Part shown: piece by piece, positions 8,907-18,183 of the stretch | Numbering within the stretch: the stretch's first letter is position 1 | How the letters are laid out: every line of letters begins with the position of its first letter | Made by a program: the position numbers and the translations under genes | Notes under the pieces: generated by a model | Seen by the model: the letters and a program-made list of their open reading frames with translations, nothing else | The model's database searches: none | What the model was told of the DNA's origin: nothing | Assembly: GCF_900110915.1 (NCBI RefSeq) | Contig: NZ_FOFG01000005.1 | Coordinates: forward strand, 172,595 to 236,594 | Reading direction: 5' to 3' | DNA: 64,000 nucleotides | Source: Faunimonas pinastri | Lineage (GTDB): Bacteria > Pseudomonadota > Alphaproteobacteria > Rhizobiales > Afifellaceae

Positions 8907-10439
8907 CTACGCGAGCGCCCTTTCGGCTGACGTCATGCGGTATCCCAGAGCCTCCGCGATATGCACCCGTCCGACCGATGGAAGCCCGTCGAGATCGGCG
9001 AGCGTGCGCGCGACCTTCAGAATGCGATGATAACCCCGGGCCGATAGCTTCATGCTTTCGGCGGCATCCGCCAGCAGGCGTCCGCCGGCCGCGTCCGGTT
9101 GCGCGACCTTCTCGATCAGATCCGGCGTCGCCTGCGCATTGCAGCGGATATCCGGCATGTCGAGCGCGGCGTATCGGGCGGTCTGGACCGCGCGCGCGAC
9201 GGCCACTCGCTCCGCCACTTCCGCGCTGGTTTCGCCGATGGACGGACGGATCAGGTCTACCGCCGTGACCGCCGGCACCTCGATACGGATATCGATGCGG
9301 TCGAGGAACGGACCGGAAATCCGCCCCTGGTAATCGGAAGCGCAGCGCGCCCCCCGGGCGCAGCTGTGGCCCGGCTCGCCGGCGCGACCGCACTTGCAGG
9401 GGTTCATCGCGGCGATCAGCTGGAACTTGGCGGGATACGACACGCGATGATTCGCCCGCGCGATGACGGCCTCGCCAGTTTCCAGCGGCTGGCGCAGCGA
9501 ATCCAGAACCGCCGGCGCGAACTCCGGCAATTCGTCCAAAAAGAGCACGCCGTGATGGGCGAGCGACACTTCGCCCGGGCGCGCCCGAAGCCCACCACCC
9601 ACCAGCGCCGCCATGGAGGCGGAATGGTGGGGCGCGCGGAACGGACGCCGGTCGGACAACCGCCCCTCCGACAGGGCACCGGCAATGGAAGCCACCATGG
9701 AAACTTCGAGCAGCTCGCGCGGCACGAGCGGCGGAAGGATGGAGGGCAGGCGGCTCGCCAGCATGGATTTGCCGGCGCCCGGCGGCCCCATCATCAGCAT
9801 GTTATGGCCGCCGGCGGCCGCGATCTCCAGCGCCCGCTTGGCGCTTTCCTGTCCCTTGATGTCGCGCATGTCGGGCAGGCCGGAGGCCGGTTCGCGGAGC
9901 GCCGGAGCCGGACGGGACAGCAGCTGCGTGCCGCGGAAATGATTGGCGAGGCCTATAAGGTTCTCGGGCGCGAGGATCGACATGTCGCCGCTGGCCCAGG
10001 CCGCTTCCGCGCCGCAGGCGGCCGGGCAGATCAGCCCCTTGCCCAGTCCGTTGGCGCCGATCGCCGCTGGCAGGACGCCGGCGACCTCGGTGATCCGGCC
10101 ATCAAGCGCCAGTTCGCCCAGCACCACCTGATCGGCAACCGCATCGGCCCCGACCGCACCCATCGCGACCATGACGCCCAGCGCGATCGGCAGGTCGTAA
10201 TGGCTGCCTTCCTTGGGCAGGTCCGCCGGGGCGAGATTCACGGTGATGCGCTTGGGGGGCAGGGCCAGCCCGGAGGCATGCAGCGCCGCATGGACGCGCT
10301 CCCGGCTTTCCGCCACGGCCTTGTCGGCCAGACCCACGATGTTGAAGACCGGCTTGCCCGGCGCGATCAGCACCTGCACGTCCACCGGGATAGCCTCGAT
10401 GCCCTGAAAGGCGACCGTCGTAACTCTCGCGACCATCAC
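8907..10439 (-). CDS. comM: YifB/ComM-family Mg-chelatase-like AAA+ ATPase
   Basis: The 510-residue protein has an N-terminal Lon-like ChlI domain, a central AAA+ module with Walker A GPPGAGKSM (near residue 218) and Walker B GVLFLDELPEF, a CxC zinc-like insert (NPCKCGRAG), and the C-terminal Mg-chelatase domain. In Vibrio, ComM is a hexameric helicase promoting branch migration during natural transformation. It is a lone gene behind gshB on the same strand. Translation may start at the second Met. Confidence 0.92.
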   Translation of the reverse strand: MMVARVTTVAFQGIEAIPVDVQVLIAPGKPVFNIVGLADKAVAESRERVHAALHASGLALPPKRITVNLAPADLPKEGSHYDLPIALGVMVAMGAVGADAVADQVVLGELALDGRITEVAGVLPAAIGANGLGKGLICPAACGAEAAWASGDMSILAPENLIGLANHFRGTQLLSRPAPALREPASGLPDMRDIKGQESAKRALEIAAAGGHNMLMMGPPGAGKSMLASRLPSILPPLVPRELLEVSMVASIAGALSEGRLSDRRPFRAPHHSASMAALVGGGLRARPGEVSLAHHGVLFLDELPEFAPAVLDSLRQPLETGEAVIARANHRVSYPAKFQLIAAMNPCKCGRAGEPGHSCARGARCASDYQGRISGPFLDRIDIRIEVPAVTAVDLIRPSIGETSAEVAERVAVARAVQTARYAALDMPDIRCNAQATPDLIEKVAQPDAAGGRLLADAAESMKLSARGYHRILKVARTLADLDGLPSVGRVHIAEALGYRMTSAERALA

Positions 10440-10518
10440 GCCCCCGCGCGGTCTCCCCTGATGAAGGAGAACGTAGAGGGAACTCTCGCAACAGGCAAGA
10501 ACAGAAAGGAAACGCGGT

Positions 10519-11463
10519 TCAGATCCCGCGCTTCTCCTCGATCACGTCCCAGAGCATGGCCGAAATATCCGGCCCGCCGAAGCGGCGCACCTCGCGCACG
10601 CCCGTGGGGGAGGTCACGTTGATCTCCGTCATCACGCCGCCGATGATGTCGATGCCGACCAGCAGGAAGCCGCGCTTCTTCAGCTCCGGCCCGATGCGCT
10701 CGCAGATCTCGCGATCGCGGTCCGTCAGCTCCGAGGCGACCGCCTGGCCCCCGGCATGCATGTTGGAGCGGGCGTCGCCCTCGGCCGGCACGCGGTTGAT
10801 GGCGGCGACGCCTTCGCCGTTGACGAGGATCACGCGCTTGTCGCCCTGGCGCACGGCCGGGAGATAGCGCTGCACGACAAGCGGCTCGCGCGAGTGGAGC
10901 GTGAACATTTCCAGCAGCGAGGACATGTTCTCGTCGCCTTCCCGGATGCGGAAGACGCCGGCGCCACCATTGCCGTAGAGCGGCTTCAGGATGATGTCGC
11001 CGAACTCGGCGCGGAATTCGCGGATCGTCTGAGGATCGGCGGTGATCAGCGTTTCCGGCATCAGATCGGGGAAGAGGGTGACGAAGATCTTCTCCGGGGC
11101 GTTCCGCACTTCGGCCGGGTCGTTGACCACCAGCGTCTTCGGGTGGATGCGCTCCAGCATGTGGGTGGCGGAAATGTAGCCCATGTCGAAGGGCGGATCC
11201 TGCCGCATCAGCACCACGTCGGCCTCCGACAGGTCCATGGAGTGCATCGGGCCGAGTTCGAAGTGCCTGCCGACCTCGTCGGTGACCACGACCGGCTCGA
11301 CGCGGGCGGAAACGACGCCGTTGCGCATGGCCAGCGTGTTGGTCGTGTAATGCAGCAGTTCGTGGCCGCGCAGCTGGGCTTCCAGCATCAGCGCGAAGGT
11401 CGTATCGCCGCGAATGCTGATGCCGGAAATATGGTCCATCTGGACCGCAACCTTGAGTGCCAT
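10519..11463 (-). CDS. gshB: Glutathione synthetase
   Basis: GshB ligates glycine to gamma-glutamylcysteine using ATP. The 314-residue protein begins [12 protein letters not shown] and shows [12 protein letters not shown], the ATP-grasp glycine-rich loop [12 protein letters not shown] (near residue 160) and the [10 protein letters not shown] block at the C-terminus. The ATG at 11463 gives normal family length; an upstream in-frame start at 11556 adds 31 unconserved residues. It follows rsmI-yraN on the same strand, a conserved order. Confidence 0.95.
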   Translation of the reverse strand: MALKVAVQMDHISGISIRGDTTFALMLEAQLRGHELLHYTTNTLAMRNGVVSARVEPVVVTDEVGRHFELGPMHSMDLSEADVVLMRQDPPFDMGYISATHMLERIHPKTLVVNDPAEVRNAPEKIFVTLFPDLMPETLITADPQTIREFRAEFGDIILKPLYGNGGAGVFRIREGDENMSSLLEMFTLHSREPLVVQRYLPAVRQGDKRVILVNGEGVAAINRVPAEGDARSNMHAGGQAVASELTDRDREICERIGPELKKRGFLLVGIDIIGGVMTEINVTSPTGVREVRRFGGPDISAMLWDVIEEKRGI

Positions 11464-11644
11464 GCCTGCCTCGTCCGAACCTGCGGGAACGACCGGAGCG
11501 CTGCGGCCCGGCCTTCGTGTCGCGGAAGGGTTAAACGCACCGCTCCGGCTAGGCAATCACCCCGAGCCAATCGCCCTCCAGGCATAGCCCCGAAGCCTTC
11601 GCCCCAAGCTGTCCCCCCAAGCCGTCTCCGAAGAGCAATAGGCG

Positions 11645-12013
11645 TCAGGCGAAAGCGTTGCGGAGGTGGACGGGCAGGCGCCAGGGCACGATGAGCACCA
11701 TGTCGAAGCGAAGCGACAGGTTGGCTGCGCGAGGATGGCGCGCCAGCCAGAGGTCGGCGGCCGCGCCGATGCGTCGTTCGGCCGTCCGGTCCACCGCCTC
11801 CAGGGCTTGCGTCACCGTGGGACGCGCCTTCACCTCGACGAAGACGATCGTCCGGCCGCGGCGGGCCACGAGATCGATCTCGCCGGAGGGTGTGCGATAG
11901 CGCCGGGCGAGAAGCTTGTACCCCTTGGCCGCAAGAAAGACGGCGGCGATCAGCTCGGCGGCGTGTCCCTTGCGGTAGGCGGCGCCGCGTCTCGTTCGGC
12001 CCGGATCAGGCAT
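11645..12013 (-). CDS. yraN: YraN/UPF0102-family protein
   Basis: The 122-residue protein has the endonuclease-like fold signature of UPF0102: G.xxAE near residue 16 (KGHAAELIAAVFL), GEIDLVARRG near residue 43 and VFVEVKAR near residue 56, matching the D-ExK restriction-like core. No activity is established for the family. Its start overlaps the rsmI 3' end by 8 nt, so the two are translated together. Confidence 0.9.
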   Translation of the reverse strand: MPDPGRTRRGAAYRKGHAAELIAAVFLAAKGYKLLARRYRTPSGEIDLVARRGRTIVFVEVKARPTVTQALEAVDRTAERRIGAAADLWLARHPRAANLSLRFDMVLIVPWRLPVHLRNAFA

Positions 12014-12935
12014 CGCCGGACGACTTCAGGGCGAGGGCACGCTGGTAGAGATCGCGGCGCGATAGGCCCGTCTTCTCCGCGACCTTATCGGCGGCGTCGC
12101 GAACCCGCATGGTCGCGAGCGCTTCACGCAGCATTGCGTCCATGTCGTCCCCGGCGATCTCGGCCCGCTCGGAGGAAGGCGGCGCGATGAGCACGACGAT
12201 CTCGCCTCTCGCGGGCCCGTCGGCATAACGTTCGGCGAGGACGGACAGCGTGCCGCGATCGAAAGTCTCGTGCAGCTTGGTCATTTCGCGGCACACCACG
12301 GCCTCGCGGTCCGGCCCGAGCTCGGCCACGGCATCGGCGAGCAACGCGCCGACGCGGTTCGGCGATTCCAGCAGCACCAGCGTGGCGGGCACCTTGCCCA
12401 GTTCGGCGAGGCGGCTTCGGCGCGCCTTCTCCTTGTTGGGCAGGAAACCGGCGAAGAGAAAAGCGTCGGTCGGCAAGCCGCCGGCGGAGAGCGCCGTCAG
12501 CACGGAAGAGGCGCCTGGAATGGGGACCACCTTGTGCCCGGCGGCCAGGACCTCCTTCACCAGCGGATAACCGGGGTCGGAAACCAGCGGGGTGCCGGCG
12601 TCGGAGACAAGCGCGACGGCCTTGCCCTGGCCGAGGCGCTCGACGATGCGCTCCGCCACGCGCGGGCCGCTATGGTCGTGAAAGGCGGTGGTTTCCGCCT
12701 GGATGCCGTAGCGCTGCAGGAGCTTGCGGGTGACGCGCGTATCCTCGCAGGCGACGAGATCGGCTCCGGCGAGCGTATCCAGCGCGCGGATCGTGATATC
12801 GGCGAGGTGACCCACGGGCGTCGCCACGATGTAAAGCGCGGGCTCCAGCGACGGGGCCGAGAGCGCCTGGCCCCGGATGAAATAATCGCGCCCGCTCCGC
12901 TCGTGCGCTTCGGGCATCTCGTTTTCGGTTTTCAT
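12006..12935 (-). CDS. rsmI: 16S rRNA (cytidine1402-2'-O)-methyltransferase
   Basis: RsmI 2'-O-methylates C1402 of 16S rRNA in the ribosomal P site. The 309-residue protein has the tetrapyrrole-methylase fold: YIVATPVGHLADIT near residue 34, ACEDTRVTRKLL, SDAGTPLVSDPG near residue 110, and the PIPGASS SAM loop. The first 30 residues are a non-conserved extension. It is divergent from the lpoA-like gene, the same pairing as in enterobacteria. Confidence 0.95.
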   Translation of the reverse strand: MKTENEMPEAHERSGRDYFIRGQALSAPSLEPALYIVATPVGHLADITIRALDTLAGADLVACEDTRVTRKLLQRYGIQAETTAFHDHSGPRVAERIVERLGQGKAVALVSDAGTPLVSDPGYPLVKEVLAAGHKVVPIPGASSVLTALSAGGLPTDAFLFAGFLPNKEKARRSRLAELGKVPATLVLLESPNRVGALLADAVAELGPDREAVVCREMTKLHETFDRGTLSVLAERYADGPARGEIVVLIAPPSSERAEIAGDDMDAMLREALATMRVRDAADKVAEKTGLSRRDLYQRALALKSSGDA

Positions 12936-13030
12936 CCCGGCACCATGCTCCGGCTTGCCGCTCCGGGCAATTCTCCATAGGTTTTGTCGAGGCGCGAATA
13001 TGCCTGCTCGAATGAATCCGGGAGAGCGAA

Positions 13031-14251
13031 TTGAGCATCAGGGCAGTCCAGCAGGCCGGACGCAAGCGAGGCGGCGCATTCTTGACGCTGGCGGCTGCCT
13101 TGCTGCTTGCCGCCTGCACGCAGAGCCGGCCGACGCCTCCGCCCGTGGCGGCGTTGCCGACAACCGTGGCACCCACGGCTTCCGCAGGGGCGGATGTTGC
13201 ACGTGAAACACTGGGCTCCGGCGATGTGCACGTCGCCATGCTCCTGCCGAAGAGGGGCAGCGGCAATGCGGCCGCAACCGGCACGGCATTCCGCAACGCC
13301 GCCGATCTCGCGATGCGGGATTTCCCGAACAGCGGCATCCAGCTCACCATCTACGACGATGGCGGAACGGCGCTGGGCGCCTCCGCCGCCATGGATGCGG
13401 CGCTGGCGGATCACTCCGGCATCGTGCTGGGACCGGTCTTCGGGGCGTCCGTGCCGACGGTGGCGGCCAAGGCGCGCACGGCCGGAGTGCCGGTCGTTGC
13501 CTTTTCTTCCGACGCCAGCGTGGCGGGGCAGGGCGTTTATCTGCTGAGCTTCCTGCCGTCGGAGGACATCCGCCGAATCGTCACCTACGCCGCCAGCCAG
13601 GGAAAGAAATCCTTCGCCGCGCTGCTGCCGAGCTCCGCCTATGGTTCGGTCGTGGAAGCGGCGCTGCGGCAGACGGCCGGCAATGTCGGCGCCCGCGTGA
13701 TCGCCATCGACCATTACAGCCCCGATGGGTCCGACCTGCAGGCCAAGGCGCAGGCGATGGCCGCCCAGGCCTCGCAATACGACGCGCTGCTGATCCCGGA
13801 CAGCGGCGACTTCGCCCCCCGGATCGCGAGCGTGCTGGCAAATGCGGGCGTGCGGCCGGGGCAGGTTCAGCTTCTCGGCAGCGGCCAGTGGGACGATCCG
13901 CGCGTCCTCAGCAACGCGGCGCTCGCGGGTGCGTGGTATCCCGCGCCCACCAAGCAGGGCTTCGAGACCTTCGCCTCGAAATACCAGGCCGCCTTCGGCT
14001 CCCAGCCGCCGCGTAACGCGACGCTCGCTTATGACGGGACGGTGCTTGCCGCCGGTCTCGTCCGCCGCTTCGGCCCGGATCATTTCGACAGCACGACGCT
14101 CACCAATCCCAACGGCTTCGTCGGAGTGGATGGCGTGTTCCGCTTCGTGAACGGTGGCACGACGGAGCGGGCGCTGGCGATCTATCAGGTGACGGGCACG
14201 GGATCGCAGGTGGTCTCGCCCGCGGCACGAGGCTTCGGCGGCAATAGCTGA
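13031..14251 (+). CDS. LpoA-like lipoprotein, penicillin-binding-protein activator
   Basis: The 406-residue protein starts at a TTG with a GGGAGAG ribosome-binding site. It has a type II signal peptide with lipobox LLAAC (Cys near residue 35) and then a periplasmic-binding-protein fold of the Peripla_BP_6 type. It corresponds to the C-terminal module of LpoA, which activates penicillin-binding protein 1a from the outer membrane. The position beside rsmI-yraN supports this. The TPR-like N-terminal half of enterobacterial LpoA is absent, as is usual in alphaproteobacteria. Confidence 0.82.
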   Translation: MSIRAVQQAGRKRGGAFLTLAAALLLAACTQSRPTPPPVAALPTTVAPTASAGADVARETLGSGDVHVAMLLPKRGSGNAAATGTAFRNAADLAMRDFPNSGIQLTIYDDGGTALGASAAMDAALADHSGIVLGPVFGASVPTVAAKARTAGVPVVAFSSDASVAGQGVYLLSFLPSEDIRRIVTYAASQGKKSFAALLPSSAYGSVVEAALRQTAGNVGARVIAIDHYSPDGSDLQAKAQAMAAQASQYDALLIPDSGDFAPRIASVLANAGVRPGQVQLLGSGQWDDPRVLSNAALAGAWYPAPTKQGFETFASKYQAAFGSQPPRNATLAYDGTVLAAGLVRRFGPDHFDSTTLTNPNGFVGVDGVFRFVNGGTTERALAIYQVTGTGSQVVSPAARGFGGNS

Positions 14252-14270
14252 GCGGCCCCTGCCGGGCCGC
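14252..14270 (+). terminator. GC hairpin after the lpoA-like gene
   Basis: A perfect 7-bp stem, GCGGCCC at 14252-14258 and GGGCCGC at 14264-14270, begins directly after the stop codon. There is no T-run, so it may only stabilise the mRNA 3' end. It lies 3 bp from the IS target duplication. Confidence 0.4.
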
Positions 14271-14273
14271 CAC

Positions 14274-14292
14274 CTAGGCTGTAGACTCATAA
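14274..14292. repeat. Left target duplication (CTAG) and left terminal inverted repeat of the IS
   Basis: CTAG occupies 14274-14277 and the element end reads GCTGTAGACTCATAA from 14278. CTAG fits the YTAR targets used by IS427-group elements. The duplication supplies the TAG stop of the transposase, as it does in the second element at 63506. Copies of CTAG flank both ends of this element. Confidence 0.75.
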
Positions 14293-14992
14293 GCGCGGAG
14301 CCATAGTCGCATTGAGGCGAGCTGGACCATAGCGAGGAAGTTGGCGGCGAGCTTGTCGTAGCGGGTTGCGACACGGCGGAAGTGCTTCAGCTTGGAGAAG
14401 AACCGCTCGATCAGGTTGCGTTCGCGGTATAGCCGCTTGCTGAAGCACGGCTTCCAGCGCCGATTGCTTTTGGGCGGGATGTTGGGCGTGGCACCCTGGT
14501 CTTGGATCAGCTCGCGGATGCGGTCGGCGTCGTAAGCCTTGTCCGCAAGCACGATGGTGCGCGGGCCAAGGTGATCGAGCAGGCTGTCTACGATCTGACC
14601 GTCGTGCGTCTGCCCTGCGGGGAGGGCGAGCCGGACCGGGAGGCCCTGCGCATCGACGACGACGTGGATCTTGGTCGTGAGCCCGCCTCGGCTTCGACCG
14701 AGACAATGATCTGGACCCCCCTTTTTGCCGTCGCAGCCTGCTGGTGCGCGCGGATAGCGTTCATCAGCCGGTCCCACACGCCCGCCTTCCGCCATCGCAC
14801 GAAGCGGTTATAGCAGGTGGTGCGGGGGCCGTAGCGATCAGGCAGGTCGCGCCACGGCGCACCTGATCGCAGCACCCAGAAGATGCCATTCAGCACTCGG
14901 CGATCATCGACGCGCGGCACGCCCCGCGGTTTGTTGGGCAAGAGCGGCGCGATCACGCGCCATTCGAAGTCGGTCAGATCATATCGGCTCAT
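14274..14992 (-). pseudogene. IS427-group transposase (orfA/orfB frames), internally deleted
   Basis: orfA (14588-14992) starts MSRYDLTDFEWRVIAPLLP, a DUF4096 N-terminal domain. orfB (14274 to about 14715) carries the DDE domain with DKAYDADRI (second Asp) and RERNLIERFFSKLK (Glu). The frames overlap at an A5G6 tract near 14721-14731, the usual minus-one slippage site. Between VWDRLMNAI and AHQQAATAKRG the stretch that normally contains the first catalytic Asp is missing, in frame; the related copy at 63510 retains DSSIVRAHQHAA there. The protein is therefore probably inactive. Confidence 0.75.
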
Positions 14993-15501
14993 GCCGACGC
15001 TGAATCACGTCTGGGCAGGTAGCGAAAGTCCGCCCGCTCGATCTACGATCGAAAACGAAGGACTGCCGCCGCTCAACATGTCCATACACGTATCGCCGGT
15101 GACAAACTGATAGTGAGCTACCGGTCCAAAGACGTACTTCCATGCCTCCGACTGATGGCGCGCAAATCGCGCTCCGTCCAACCGATAAGCGAAATGCTCG
15201 GGCACCAAGCCCTCCTTCGGTGTCTCGTCTTCTTCGGTGCTCAGCGGCAGCTCGTCCAGCAGGCGAACAATGCAGGGGCGATGGAACGAGACCCGAAGCA
15301 GATGTGCCTCATCATCAGCCATGCTGAAATCTGCGCTTATGCCATTGATCTGCCACTGAAAGGCGACAAGATCGCTGCCGCTTGCTTTGAGCGGAACGCC
15401 CGCATCCAGTGGTTCATATCTAGGCATTTTGCCACACTGCCGCACGATGCTGCCCGTCGCAACCAGACCGGGTCGGCGGGATCAGTTTATGGGTTCACGA
15501 C
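14278..15501 (-). mobile_element. IS5-family (IS427-group) element with a passenger gene, 1224 bp
   Basis: The element lies between the convergent lpoA-like gene and hemW. It is bounded by CTAG duplications and by imperfect 15-bp inverted ends matching at 10 positions, all mismatches being transitions. The right end, GTCGTGAACCCATAA, matches the left end of the related element at 63510 at 12 of 15 positions. Removing 14278-15501 plus one CTAG leaves lpoA and hemW intact and 22 bp apart. It holds a two-frame transposase and, upstream on the same strand, a 140-residue unknown gene. IS elements of this group normally carry only the transposase. Confidence 0.65.
15005..15427 (-). CDS. Unknown small protein, passenger of the IS
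   Basis: This 140-residue soluble protein begins MPRYEPLDAGVPLKAS and contains WQINGISADF, an acidic STEEDETPKEG loop, and a C-terminal HYQFVTGDTCMDMLSGG block. I do not recognise the family; there is no signal peptide or membrane segment. The overall look is that of small cytosolic proteins found in variable regions. It sits inside the IS termini, on the transposase strand, and its stop is 12 nt upstream of orfA, so co-transcription is likely. A GTG at 15445 is an alternative start. The C-terminal 15 residues may be altered by the fusion to IS sequence. Confidence 0.55.
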   Translation of the reverse strand: MPRYEPLDAGVPLKASGSDLVAFQWQINGISADFSMADDEAHLLRVSFHRPCIVRLLDELPLSTEEDETPKEGLVPEHFAYRLDGARFARHQSEAWKYVFGPVAHYQFVTGDTCMDMLSGGSPSFSIVDRAGGLSLPAQT

Positions 15502-15505
15502 CTAG
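15487..15505. repeat. Right terminal inverted repeat and right CTAG duplication of the IS
   Basis: Read on the minus strand from 15501, the end is GTCGTGAACCCATAA. CTAG at 15502-15505 follows and contains the hemW stop codon. The pair with 14274-14292 defines the element. A shorter alternative end near 15010 lacks any CTAG. Confidence 0.6.
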
Positions 15506-16674
15506 GTCGCGAGTTCGGCGATGACGGCGTTCAGCACCAGCCAGCCGGCGGAGGTGACGCGGACGCGGTCGTTGCCGACGCGCTCCACCAGTCCGTCCCG
15601 GACGAGATATTCGAACCGGTCGGGATCGAAGGAACGTCCGCTCAGCGCGTGATAGCGCGAGACGGATATTCCTTCGCGCAGCCGCAGCCCCATCAGCAGC
15701 ATCTCGTCGGCGACTTCGTCGCGGCCCAGCACATCATCGGCGATGGTGCCGTGGCCGTCGGCTTCCACGGCCGCCAGCCACGCCTCGGGATTTCGCTCCG
15801 CAATGGTCGCGTGCTTGACCTTGCGCTCGGTGATGCGGCCATGCGCGCCGGGTCCGGAGCCGACATAGTCGTTATAGCGCCAATAAGTCATGTTATGGCG
15901 GCTTTCCGCGCCGGGCGCGGCGTGGTTGGAGATCTCGTAGGCCGGCAGGCCGTGCTTGGCCGTGATCTCCTGCGTCAGCGAATAGAAGTCCGCCGCAAGA
16001 TCCTCGTCGGGCACGACGAGCTTGCCCGCCGCGTGCAGCGCGTGGAACGGCGTGCCTTCCTCGATGGTGAGCTGGTAGAGCGAGAGATGATCGGCGGCCA
16101 TGCCGATCGCCTCTTCCAGCTCCGTCGCCCAGCCGGCCAGCGTCTGGTCGGGCCGGGTATAGATCAGGTCGAAGGAGAGGCGGGGGAAGATCTCGCGGGC
16201 GAGCCCGATGGCACGGCGCGCCGTGGCCGCGTCGTGAAGGCGACCGAGCCGCTTGAGGTCGTGGTCGTGCAGCGACTGCACGCCGAGGGAGACGCGGTTG
16301 ACACCCGCCGCGCGATAACCGCGAAAGCGATCGGCCTCGACGCTGGTCGGGTTGGCTTCCAGCGTGATCTCGGCATCGGGCGACACCGTCCAGAGCCGCG
16401 CGACCGTATCGAGCAGGGTGCCGACCGTCTCGGGTTCCATCAGCGAGGGCGTGCCGCCGCCGAGAAAGATGCTGCTGACCTCGCGGCCCGGCGTCCGGGC
16501 GGCGAAGTGCTCCAGCTCGCGCACGAAGGCGCGGGCGTAGCGCGCCTGATCTACTGGTTGATGCCGAACATGCGAGTTGAAGTCGCAATAGGGGCACTTG
16601 GCCGCGCAGAACGGCCAATGCAGGTAGATGCCGAAGGCCGTCCCGGTCTCCGGCAGGCGCGCCGCTTCGGTCAT
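15502..16674 (-). CDS. hemW: Radical SAM heme chaperone HemW (coproporphyrinogen III oxidase-like)
   Basis: The 390-residue protein has the radical-SAM cluster motif CAAKCPYC near residue 23, GGGTPS, and a C-terminal HemW domain. It lacks the extra N-terminal region of true HemN, so it is assigned to HemW, which binds heme and delivers it to target proteins. Its start overlaps the rdgB stop (ATGA), forming rph-rdgB-hemW. Its stop lies in the CTAG of the neighbouring IS, but the C-terminus looks complete. Confidence 0.92.
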   Translation of the reverse strand: MTEAARLPETGTAFGIYLHWPFCAAKCPYCDFNSHVRHQPVDQARYARAFVRELEHFAARTPGREVSSIFLGGGTPSLMEPETVGTLLDTVARLWTVSPDAEITLEANPTSVEADRFRGYRAAGVNRVSLGVQSLHDHDLKRLGRLHDAATARRAIGLAREIFPRLSFDLIYTRPDQTLAGWATELEEAIGMAADHLSLYQLTIEEGTPFHALHAAGKLVVPDEDLAADFYSLTQEITAKHGLPAYEISNHAAPGAESRHNMTYWRYNDYVGSGPGAHGRITERKVKHATIAERNPEAWLAAVEADGHGTIADDVLGRDEVADEMLLMGLRLREGISVSRYHALSGRSFDPDRFEYLVRDGLVERVGNDRVRVTSAGWLVLNAVIAELAT

Positions 16675-17339
16675 CGAGGCTCTTGCTGCGGAGCGTTCGG
16701 CTGCAGGCAGGCTTCGGCGAAGGCCTTGAAGGCGCGGGCGCGATGGGAGAGCGCGCTTGCCTCCCCGGGCTTCCAGCCGTGCTTTTCCTCCGCGCTCATC
16801 TCCCCGAACGTGCGGTCGTGGCCTTCCGGCTGGAACATCGGATCGTAGCCGAAGCCCTCGGTGCCGCGCGGCGGCCAGGCGAGCGTGCCGCGGACGACGC
16901 CCTTGAAGGTTTCCACCGCGCCGCCCGGAAGCGCCAGCGCGATGACGGAGACGAACTCCGCGCCGCGCTCTGCCGGCGTCTTCGCGCCCGCTGCCTGTAC
17001 GGCTTCCTCGATGTTGCGCATGGCCTGCGCGAAATCCTTTGAGGGACCGGCGAAGCGGGCGGAATAGATGCCGGGCTCGCCGCCCATGGCATCGACGCAG
17101 ATGCCGGAATCGTCGGCGATCGCCGGCATGCCCGAAGCCTGGCAGGCGGCGACCGCCTTCAGGATCGCGTTCTCCTCGAAGGTGGTGCCGGTTTCTTCCG
17201 GCTCCGGCAAACCGAGTTCGCCGGCGGAACGGACGTCGAAGCCATAGGGGCCGAGGAGATCCACGATCTCGCGGATCTTGCCCGCGTTATGGCTGGCGAC
17301 GACGAGGGGGCCCGGCTGGAGGTGAACGCTGGTCGTCAT
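16671..17339 (-). CDS. rdgB: Non-canonical purine NTP pyrophosphatase (RdgB/HAM1)
   Basis: RdgB hydrolyses ITP, dITP and XTP to monophosphates, keeping deaminated purines out of nucleic acids. The 222-residue protein shows [13 protein letters not shown] (near residue 13), [22 protein letters not shown] (quoted in part: DDSGICVDA), and the C-terminal SHRARAFKA block. It lies 4 nt after rph. Confidence 0.95.
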   Translation of the reverse strand: MTTSVHLQPGPLVVASHNAGKIREIVDLLGPYGFDVRSAGELGLPEPEETGTTFEENAILKAVAACQASGMPAIADDSGICVDAMGGEPGIYSARFAGPSKDFAQAMRNIEEAVQAAGAKTPAERGAEFVSVIALALPGGAVETFKGVVRGTLAWPPRGTEGFGYDPMFQPEGHDRTFGEMSAEEKHGWKPGEASALSHRARAFKAFAEACLQPNAPQQEPR

Positions 17340-17343
17340 GGCC

Positions 17344-18057
17344 TCAGCTCACCGCCATCTTCTGCAGGTCGACGAGGCGGCCGATGCCCTTGCGGGCCAG
17401 TCCGAGCAGCTGGTTGAACTCGTCCTCGCTGAAGGGCGTGCCCTCGGCGGTGGCCTGCACTTCCACGAGGCCGCCCTTGCCGGTGATCACGAAGTTGGCG
17501 TCCGTGCCGGCCTGCGAATCCTCGGCATAGTCGAGATCGAGCACAGGCTCGCTTTGATGGATGCCGCAGGAGATCGCGGCGACATGATCGACCAGCACGT
17601 TGTCGCCCACCATGTTGCGGGCCCGCATCCAGGCCAGCGCATCGTGCAGCGCCACCCAGGCACCGGTGATGGACGCGGTCCGCGTGCCGCCATCCGCCTG
17701 GATCACGTCGCAATCCACCGTGATCTGCTTCTCGCCGAGCGCCTTCAGGTCCACGACGGCGCGAAGCGAGCGGCCGATCAGACGCTGGATCTCATGCGTG
17801 CGGCCGCCCTGCCGGCCCTGTGCGGCCTCGCGGCGCATGCGCTCGTTGGTGGAGCGGGGGAGCATGCCGTATTCCGCCGTCACCCAGCCCTTGCCGCCGC
17901 CGCGCAGCCAGCCCGGAACGCCTTCCGAAAGGCTTGCCGTGCACAGCACCTGCGTGTCGCCGAAGCGAACCAGGCAGGACCCCTCCGCGTGTTTGGAAAC
18001 AGCGCGCTCCAGAGATACGGATCGCAGCTCGTCGGGCGCCCTTTTGGACGGTCTCAT
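17344..18057 (-). CDS. rph: Ribonuclease PH
   Basis: The 237-residue protein is a phosphorolytic 3'-5' exoribonuclease that trims tRNA 3' ends. Conserved blocks are [12 protein letters not shown] at the start, [12 protein letters not shown] near residue 79, and [18 protein letters not shown] near residue 112. The length equals the family norm. It is the promoter-proximal gene of rph-rdgB-hemW and is divergent from hrcA, the standard alphaproteobacterial arrangement. Confidence 0.96.
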   Translation of the reverse strand: MRPSKRAPDELRSVSLERAVSKHAEGSCLVRFGDTQVLCTASLSEGVPGWLRGGGKGWVTAEYGMLPRSTNERMRREAAQGRQGGRTHEIQRLIGRSLRAVVDLKALGEKQITVDCDVIQADGGTRTASITGAWVALHDALAWMRARNMVGDNVLVDHVAAISCGIHQSEPVLDLDYAEDSQAGTDANFVITGKGGLVEVQATAEGTPFSEDEFNQLLGLARKGIGRLVDLQKMAVS

Positions 18058-18183
18058 TCATTGGCTCCTTGGAATTGAGCGTCTGTTACGCCGCGTCGGG
18101 GCCGCGGTAAAGCGCTGCGTCTTGCCATCCTGCCCCGATCTCCCGATATTCCGAACCTGAAGCCATGGAGTTATGTCCCATCG

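Noticed and set aside
15000..15020. Short IS with right end near 15010
   Set aside because: A sequence resembling the left end (AGACGTGATTCA) occurs there, but the match is poor and there is no CTAG next to it, unlike the end at 15501.
18058..18183. CIRCE element before hrcA
   Set aside because: I searched for TTAGCACTC-N9-GAGTGCTAA and found no match in the gap.
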